Origin: Mauremys mutica
Lineage: Eukaryota > Chordata > Testudines > Geoemydidae
Assembly (NCBI RefSeq): GCF_020497125.1
Contig: NC_059073.1
Coordinates: forward strand, 15,583,225 to 15,647,224
Length of the DNA: 64,000 bases
Direction of reading: 5' to 3'
Both the position numbers and the translations under genes were made by a program. Below the pieces are notes generated by a model, which ran no database searches, was not told where the DNA came from, and saw only the letters and a program-made list of their open reading frames with translations. Of the stretch, positions 57,050 to 64,000 are shown piece by piece. Position 1 is the first letter of the stretch. Every line of letters begins with the position of its first letter.

Positions 57050-57804
57050 CACCACAGTCCTCAGGTCATCAGAGTCTCAGTTTTTCATTAAAAACTAAAA
57101 CAAAATTAAGTTTCTGGACCTCCTGGTTGGCAAGAAAAGTTTGAAAACGTGAGTCATGTGTAACCAACGTAAAGATGTCTGTCCAAGTCTGTGGACAGCC
57201 TGAAATTATAGCTCTGAGCAGTGCATGATCTCTGTGGGGCATCAAAGTCCTAGATCAGTTACTGTCTGGGGCCCTGCCAACACTATCTTAGTAGAGGATG
57301 TGTGTGCAGGAGAAGACTATGTCAGGCCTGCCCAGTGTATCCAAGTAGATACTCTGGCTCCTGGGCTAAGTGTGTGTGTCGGGGGTGGGGGGGCATGCTT
57401 GCTGCCAGGTTATCCTCTGTGGGTGTGGGAAGGGACCCTTGCTGCCACCCCTGAGGGGAATGGGGTCCTGCTGCCATTCCTAGGAGAGAAAAGTAGGGAG
57501 CCATATTGCGGCCCATGCCTCTGTGGAGTGAGAAGAGGGACCCTTCTACTATCACTCCAAGTAAGGGGAGGAGACATGGGGGGTGGGCAGATTCTTTTAA
57601 TCATGATTCTCTTAGTCCCTCTCTGTGCACTTTGCAACTTGAGGGACTGTCCCTCCCCAGGTATCCCATGGGATGGCTCAACTAGTCTCCATCCTTTGCA
57701 TAAATCAGTGGCCCAGATCCTCATAGGGTATTTTGGCTGCTAACTTCTATTGATTTCAGTCGAAGTTACACTCCTAAATACCTTTGCGGCTCTGGGCCTA
57801 AATG
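57050..57804. other. Stretch with a large but unassigned frame
   Basis: The plus-strand frame at 57225-57743 (172 codons) has low-complexity G and L rich sequence and an overlapping minus-strand frame; no domain, so not called. A palindromic-repeat piece (TATTGATTTCAGTCGAAG) lies at 57747. Confidence 0.35.
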
Positions 57805-58110
57805 CAGGGCCGCCCAGAGGATTCAGGGCGCCTGGGGCAAAGCGGGGGAGCTGCGGCGCTTGTACTCACCCAGCAGCGGTCCGGGTCTCCGGCGGCATTT
57901 CGGTGGCGGGGGGGCCCTTCAGTCGCTCCACGTCTTCGGCAGCACTGAAGAGGCCCCCAACACCGAACACCCGGAACGACTGAAGGGCCCCCCGCAGCCA
58001 AAATGCCGCCGAAGACCCGGACCGCCGTTGGGCCAGGGCTCACGGGGCCCTTGCAGGGCCCAGGGCCTGGGGCAAATTGCCCCACTTGCCCCCCTCTCTG
58101 GGCGGCCCTG
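57805..58110. mobile_element. hAT MITE with perfect 8-bp target duplication
   Basis: Ends CAGGGCCGCCCAGAGG and, reverse complemented, CAGGGCCGCCCAGAGAG, a nearly perfect inverted repeat. CCTAAATG occurs at 57797-57804 and 58111-58118. Interior arms (CCGGCGGCATTTCGG and its partner AAAATGCCGCCGAAG) fold into a hairpin. GC-rich and non-coding, related to 20916 and 23618. Confidence 0.95.
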
Positions 58111-58719
58111 CCTAAATGCCCCAAATTGGCTGCTATACCACACTTCAGAGCAGGCCTACTACTCTGTAAAGCCCCATTCATGCACAGTGCTACATCAAAT
58201 CATTTTTGGTCACATTATGTAAAGCACAAATCTACAGTTTCAGAACTTTCTCTCTTCCCCCACCCCCAGCTTCATTTCCTTTGGAAAGACACCCTTCATT
58301 CTATGTTGCTCAGGTGTCACTCATTTTAATAAACACACATTTGATGATGTGGAGGCCCAGGGCCCAGCTTGCCTTTGTTGATAGTCTTTGTGGCATAGTT
58401 AAATGTTATCTAGATGAAGTCACTTTCCAAGAAAATTACTCTCCTCAGGGGACTGAGAGTGGCAAAGTTTAAAAAAAAAAATTGGAAACCGTGCAGTGTT
58501 TCTTGCATGTGAATAGCTGTGAGCAGGTGGTTATGGAATTTTAATGCTTTGATAATAACTTCTATTTTTATAAAGAAGTACAGTGACTACAGTTTGAAGT
58601 ATGTTGTCTCTTTTTTTTAACTAATTGCACATGAATTCTCTTGAAACAACAATATGCTTCTGATACTGATTTCTTACACTTAATATACAATATACCTGGG
58701 ATGGAGGGCATGTAAGTCT
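58111..58719. other. Unique AT-rich stretch
   Basis: No feature recognised. Confidence 0.45.
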
Positions 58720-58903
58720 TCAGAATATCAGGGTTGGAAGGGACCTCAAAAAGTCATCTAGTCCAACCTTGTGCTCAAAGGAGAACTACTCCCCAGGTAA
58801 ATTTTTACCCCAGATCCCTAAATGGCCACCTTAAGGATTGGACTCACAACCTGGGGTTTAATAAGCCAATGCTCAAACCACTGAGCTATTCCTTCCCTGC
58901 TCA
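58720..58903 (-). mobile_element. Tortoise PolIII/SINE (tRNA-Lys type) with CR1 tail
   Basis: On the minus strand it opens with TAGCTCAGTGGTTTGAGCA (box A, 58872-58889) and GGTTGTGAGTCCAATCC (box B, 58835-58851), the two internal Pol III promoter boxes of a tRNA-derived SINE. It then passes through GGGATCTGGGGTAAAAATTT and ends in GTTGGACTAGATGAC, GAGGTCCCTTCCAACCC, a CR1 3' tail that lets the SINE use the CR1 machinery. This SINE class is a marker for turtles. Confidence 0.93.
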
Positions 58904-58984
58904 TAGAAAGCCAAGGTTAAAACAATGTCTGCTAGGTTGTTTTTTTAATCTTTAAATGTGGACTGTAGCCTGTTTTTCATGGAT

Positions 58985-59235
58985 TAGGAAGCAGAATGGA
59001 AAAACAACATAATAAGAGAAGGCAGCCATAGGACAGAGTAATGGATTTGCCATCAGTAGATTATAGTCTGAGCCCTATGTGGGCCAGTTGTGAGAGCTTG
59101 GGTCAGTTACTTCACCTCTGTTTCTCCTCCCACCTTTTGTCCATTTTCTGTCTGTATGGAGTCAGGTGTTCAGGACAGTGACGGGCTCTTTCCAGGAGTT
59201 TGTGCTGTCTCAACACCATGAGGCACTGATCTTGG
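58985..59235 (+). mobile_element. MIR-like SINE
   Basis: Contains a decayed head (GACAGAGTAATGGATTTGCC), core (CTTGGGTCAGTTACTTCACC) and tail (GAGGCACTGATCTTGGTTGG). Confidence 0.75.
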
Positions 59236-60534
59236 TTGGGGTTTTAGGGAAGAGAGAAAATAAGCATTGAAATCTCAGTCCTCACCTTCACTGGGAAACT
59301 GCTGAGATTTTCAAACAGCAGAGACTGACCTTAAAAGCTACTCCAGGTTCTGTAGTCAGGCAAGCTGGTGCTGAACAATGTGGATGGAGAAAAAAATTTC
59401 AGAGAGTCTCCAGATTTGTCATGTTATTTTCAACAACTGTCATGGAATATATCATAAACAGAGGCCAGCTCACCTAGTACATAAGCTCATTCCAGGAGAG
59501 GGTGTCTGATGTTGATTGCTATCTGCTGGGCCTGATTTAAAGGGTTTGCAGACCCAAAATGCCAACCGAAGCCAAAGGGAGCTATGAATGCTCATTACCT
59601 CTGATAATCAATCCCACTGGTTGGAGAAAACCTGCTCCTATTGACTTAAATGGGAATCTTTTCTTAGTTTTCAAAGGGAGCTAAATGGGACCTTAGTTCT
59701 ATATCAAATTTTCTTAGTCATACAAGACTTAACTGGTATCTGAAGTCGCAGGATTGATAGCAGGAGCCTCTCTTTCCTAGAAAACAAACGATCAGTTCAT
59801 CAAGTTCATAGGAAGACATTAAAGCATTTTACAGTACACTAACAGACAAGTCTTTCAGGTATAACCCTAGTGAAGAATGTGGTTGCTTAAACGATGTTTC
59901 AGACAGCCCTCTATATGGATGTACAAGCTTAACTTTGTTGATCTCCCAGGCTTTCTTGGTTGCTATGGTAATTAATGGATAAAGATACAGTGGTTTAGGG
60001 CAAAACGCTTACAGGAAAAAAAAGATGTATTGACTCGAATTGGATAAATGCAATTGATGTATAAACAGCGTAGCTTTAAAGGCTTTTCACTGTAGAAGTG
60101 ACAGTTGAAACCTAAGAATAGGTAACTCAACAACTTCTGCTAACAAGATGCTGCAGAGATCATTTATGGTCTGGAAATGCAGGGGGAGGAGATGCATTTT
60201 CTACTCAAGTAAGGTTGACTGAATGGAAGAAAATAATACATTTATATTCCTAGATTGGAGGTGAGAAGATCTTGCCTTTTTCTCAAAGACTTTGGAAAAT
60301 AAATTCTACAGGAGGACTCATGGTGTCTGGCATAACTGTACTTTTCTGTACTAAAATCCCAAATCAGAAAAACACTTGAGCGCATGAGTTATCCTCTTTA
60401 CTTTGATTAAGTTACATTTAAAGATAAGCATACACTTAAGTGCTCTGCTGAATCAGGCCCTAATGTAGTTTAAATGAGATGAAATAACAAGGCTGCCATT
60501 TTCAAACATTGGTGCCTAACATTTGTCCTGTTCA
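59236..60534. other. Unique AT-rich DNA
   Basis: No gene or mobile element recognised. Confidence 0.45.
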
Positions 60535-60716
60535 GATGCACTGTCCTGCTGGGTTATCTTGGGCAAGTCACTTAATCTCTCTGTACCTCAGTTTCTTCAG
60601 CTGTAAAATGGAGATAATGACCTCTTTGTAAAGCACTTTAGATTTCCTGATGAAAAAGTTATATATGACCTAGGTATTAGTTATTATTATTATTATTGTT
60701 ATTTTATTTTAATTAG
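60535..60716 (+). mobile_element. MIR SINE
   Basis: TTGGGCAAGTCACTTAATC, CTCTGTACCTCAGTTTCTTC, CTGTAAAATGGAGATAATG and TTTGTAAAGCACTTTAGAT, followed by an ATT-rich tail: the clearest MIR core in the window. Confidence 0.95.
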
Positions 60717-61937
60717 GCACTTAAATATTTATTAAAGTGTCTAATATTAGAGCATTTCATCTGAAAGTTATTGGCCTATATCTTTAAATATACTTGGTTG
60801 GAGATGGTAACTCAACTTCCACTCCCCATCCTGAAAGTCCAAAGTGAAGTATCTCTAACCACAGTATGAAAGGGAATAATAAAGGCCAATCTGGGATTTA
60901 AAATATCAGGATTGATGGAAGCTTCTGAGCAGAGCTGTACAAAAGCTTCCTACATAAAATGAAATGATTATTAATTATGATTATTCATATTTCACACTGC
61001 TACAGCACTATTCACTCAAAATGATCCTACAGTGCTTCAGAGCTATATATAGAGATTGCAGATGATGCCACCACTTAAACAGTTATCTCTGCCTAGAGCA
61101 TGGCAGCCAACTGGCACAGGGTGCTGTGTGCAATATTGGGCAGAAGGAACAAAAACTTAAACCACGGACTCCAGGCAAATCCCTACCCACAGGAAAAGTT
61201 CTATTAGTTTTTTGATGTCCACACAGAACAGGCAAGATCTTAAACTTATAAATGTGGGTTAACTAAAAAAGTTGCTTTACATTAAAATCTGTACAATTGC
61301 TGAGATTGTATCCAGATGAGAAGAGCAATTCTGGCCTGTGCGTTTACACTGTATTCCTCCTGTTCAAGAATCTTGAAAATTGTGATCTGTTTGATGTGAT
61401 GTGCAGGGCAAAAAAAATTGTGATGTAGCACCTTGCCGGAAAGAATACCTGACATTATTTAGGCAGGAAATGAATGACTGGAGATGTTGGTCCCCAGTTC
61501 TCATTTACACGCGGGCCACTTTATATCATTCTGACAATGGAAAGAGGATCCCTTAATGTGGAAGTGTGAAGATCAGAGTTTAGATACCCTGAAGGGAGAA
61601 CAGAAGGTTTAAAGCCCAAAACGAAGCAGTTAAATCAACCAATTACATACAATGGTTTTGCATAATAAAAATATACCAAGTGAGGTCTTTTACAAAAGTT
61701 AGTAATGTTCCATACTCAGTAATGCTTATGAGAAAGGAACAGACTGTGGTTATGAATTTGTTTATATAGAAAACTATGTGGGCTGGTGAAAGCCAGGGCT
61801 GGCTACTGGTGTAGGGGGTATGACCCATAGCTCCACAGTACAATGGCCCCCAAAGTTATAGGGCAGGTAGGACAGAACTCTTTACTGGGCTGGGTGGTTC
61901 CCAAAACATCACAGGAAGTAAATTACATTTACTGTTA
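60717..61937. other. Unique AT-rich DNA
   Basis: No gene or mobile element recognised. Confidence 0.45.
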
Positions 61938-62015
61938 TGGGGTGAAATTCTATCCCCACTGAACCCAATGGCAAAACCCCCATTGACTTTAGTGGAGCTG
62001 GGATTTTAGCCATAA
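61938..62015. repeat. Palindromic ancient repeat
   Basis: TGGGGTGAAATTCTATCCCC and AACCCAATGG on the left pair imperfectly with CCATTGACTTTAGTGG and AGCTGGGATTTTAG on the right. The size, symmetry and lack of coding capacity suit a decayed MITE-like family; the same family appears near 24045. Confidence 0.7.
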
Positions 62016-62249
62016 TCCTGTTTATTGCTGCCACTTTCAAGTCTTCTGCTTAAAGTACCTGTATCATTATCAGTGGAACTGCAGTCAGAGGGTCTGTATT
62101 CCCTTGAGGGACTGTTATTGTGGGGACACCATGAAAACAGGGAATGCAGGGAATTAGGCTGGAAGCAACTGAACTTAAAAGTCTAAATAGGATAAAAATA
62201 ACAAAAGTTGGGTGAAAAGAAGCATTTTTGCCCCCACTGTACAAATGGG

Positions 62250-62602
62250 TCAGAGAGCTAAGGGTATGTTTACATTACAGCAGTGGGCTAGGGGTGAAGG
62301 CTGCTCATGTTGACATACCAGCATTAGCTCACTAAAAATAATGGTGAGAATGCAGCAGTGAGTCCTTCAGCACCAGCAAGTGTGAACCCAGGGGTTTCAG
62401 GTGGCCATGTGCAGCCCATGCTGCAGCTAGCACAAATACATCTGCATGAATGACTATTCAGTCCTCTGGCTGCAATATAGATATACCTTAAGTGACTTGC
62501 CCAAGGTCATATACAAAGTCTGTAGCAGAGCCAGGAGGTGACTTCAGATCTCCTGAGTCTCAACCCAGTGCCTTAGCAACAAGGCCAAACTTCCTCTAGG
62601 AC
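62250..62602 (-). mobile_element. MIR-like SINE split by a MITE
   Basis: Left part CAAATGGGTCAGAGAGC and right part GTGACTTGCCCAAGGTCAT, CAGAGCCAGGAGGTGACTTC, AGTCTCAACCCAGTGCC form one antisense MIR copy. The MITE at 62272-62488 lies between. Confidence 0.88.
62272..62488. mobile_element. Harbinger-like MITE, 217 bp, with TAA duplication
   Basis: Ends GGGTATGTTTACATTACAG and, reverse complemented, AGGTATATCTATATTGCAG; TAA on both sides (62269-62271, 62489-62491). Removing it with one TAA restores the MIR sequence, which fixes both ends. Confidence 0.88.
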
Positions 62603-64000
62603 CATTTGGAAAAGGAAACAGTAGCAGCTGAAAACATCAGTCCATGAAGAAAAATGAAAAAGACCAGGGATTCAAATGGGGAAATAACTGAATTAAAACA
62701 CAATAAAAAAATAATGGCACATTAATGCAATTATTCCCCTACGTGTCTCTCAGAGGGAGAATGGCTGTATATGTAGCCACGTCTGCTATGCAAGGATGGC
62801 AATGGATAAAGACTGCACAGAATCTTACCAAGCTCAAAGCTAACTAACAAGCAATACATGAATAACAGAAGCAAACCGCAGCTAAAGGAAGAAAGTTAGA
62901 AACTTCCACAGTTTAAAGTAAGAATAGGGAAAAACATCATTTTGAAAGAATTCAAGAAAAAGGAAGAAAATGCAGCAAACAAACAAAAAGAGACCCACAT
63001 TCTCCTTAAAAGAGGACTAGAACAGAAGACATAACTACATTTACTTTCTAAAACTAAACTAGACCTTATGGTAAAACAAGGGTGGAGCGATTTTTTTTTA
63101 AAGTTTTGCCAGCTTCTTTTTGTCAAAATTCAAAATTTGGACACAGTTTTTCATTGAAATTTCAACATATGGAGAACTGTTGACAAGCTTTAAATGTAGT
63201 GGAACATGGAAATGTAACAAGAAGTCAAGAAGTAAGAAGAATGCAGGAATGCCAAGGAAACCTCAATGCTAACATTTGGGAAATTCATTCAATGGCTTAA
63301 AAAAATAGGAGGGAAAAAATGCTGCTAAGAAGCCCAAACAAACATCAACAAATGTTCTAGCTGGGGTAGCTGTAGAGAAGGAGGCTGTGAAAGGAGGAGA
63401 TAGGAAAAGAGAAGGCAAAAAGGAAGCAAATATGGCAAAAAAAGAAAACTTGTTATTCCAAAGAAAACTTGCAAAATGGGCAAAATGAGGTTGGCTGATG
63501 TCTGCAATAATGCTCAAAAAGGATGCTGATTCAAAGGCTACTGAAATCAGTAGGAGGTGTTCTCTTGATATGATGGGGCTCCAGATGAGGCCCAAAGATG
63601 TGTGAGCTATCTGCAGAATAATCTTTTGCTACTGTTAGTTGTCCACTGAATCTCTTCCCTGAATCTCTTCAAACTGAGCTCTGTTGATTGGTCACCTGAG
63701 TCACATGATCTTGCTTCTGGTCTGGATGACTGAACTGTTTTAAGCAGAAGAATTAAGAAAGACAAATCGCGAATAAGAAATATCCGATGTGGATAGTGGT
63801 GTTTGATGAACCACTGCCCCCTCACCAACATTTCAAATGAACAGCAGCCAGTTGTCAGGATGCTCATGGAAAATTAAAACAGGAAGGGGCATGGATAACA
63901 CTGAATGGAAACTGGAGGCAGGATTTGCATCCGTGTCCACAGACACATTTTCCCATGATTAAAAGGCAAAGATCAAAGACTCCGTATTTCCAATCTGGAG
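62603..64000. other. Unique AT-rich DNA to the window end
   Basis: A-rich sequence without gene or element. The minus-strand frames at 63.3-63.9 kb are hydrophobic by composition (T-rich complement) and show no domain. Confidence 0.4.

Noticed and set aside
57225..57743. 172-codon frame
   Set aside because: Low-complexity sequence, overlapped by minus-strand frames of 77 and 104 codons, no domain.

Overview
The window reads as nuclear DNA of a non-avian sauropsid, most probably a turtle. The evidence is the repeat content: CR1 LINEs, a tRNA-Lys-type SINE carrying a CR1 tail (the tortoise PolIII/SINE architecture), MIR/CORE-type SINEs, Penelope-like elements (PLEs), hAT and Harbinger-like miniature elements, Ty3/Gypsy gag and retroviral-type LTRs. 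Base composition is mostly AT-rich, with short CpG-rich islands that coincide with DNA-transposon fragments. I find no exon of a cellular protein gene, no tRNA or rRNA gene and no bacterial feature. It looks like a gene desert or the inside of a long intron. Every recognisable protein belongs to a transposable element, and all are broken. || Layout. 0-2 kb: GC-rich tandem repeat block and a 5'-truncated CR1. 2-6.6 kb: mostly unique sequence with a MIR. 6.67-7.62 kb: solo LTR on the minus strand. 8.1-10.06 kb: old hAT transposase remnant split by a 1.3-kb GC-rich hAT-like element with a perfect 8-bp target duplication. 11-14.74 kb: Harbinger-like MITE, then a long minus-strand CR1 split by a solo LTR with a perfect 5-bp duplication. 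15.9-17.9 kb: two copies of a 200-bp repeat with a tRNA-like promoter. 20.9, 23.6 and 57.8 kb: hAT MITEs, each with a perfect 8-bp duplication. 23.5-24.0 and 28.7 kb: PLE tails. 31-32.5 kb: LTR inside LTR, then a PLE tail. 33.3 and 34.7 kb: Harbinger-like MITEs, the second built of CpG-rich hairpins. 37.4 kb: head-to-head PLE tails. 39.5-40.4 kb: Sushi/PEG10-like gag remnant. 41.5 kb: CR1. 43.9-48.1 kb: the richest nest, a PLE with a GIY-YIG endonuclease remnant and inverted tails, containing a retroviral solo LTR and a 75-nt perfect palindrome, followed by CR1 and a second copy of the LTR. 49 kb: 36-bp minisatellite. 50-64 kb: MIR, CR1, L2, tortoise SINE and MITE copies in otherwise unique DNA. 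|| How the parts relate. The nesting gives a relative chronology: MIR, L2 and the hAT transposase remnant are oldest; CR1 and PLE inserted next; LTRs, hAT MITEs and the palindromic PLE insert are younger. The most interesting signal is that the PLE tails of at least two sequence families can be folded on the same hammerhead-ribozyme-like plan with different, compensated stems, and that three PLE loci carry these tails as head-to-head inverted pairs.
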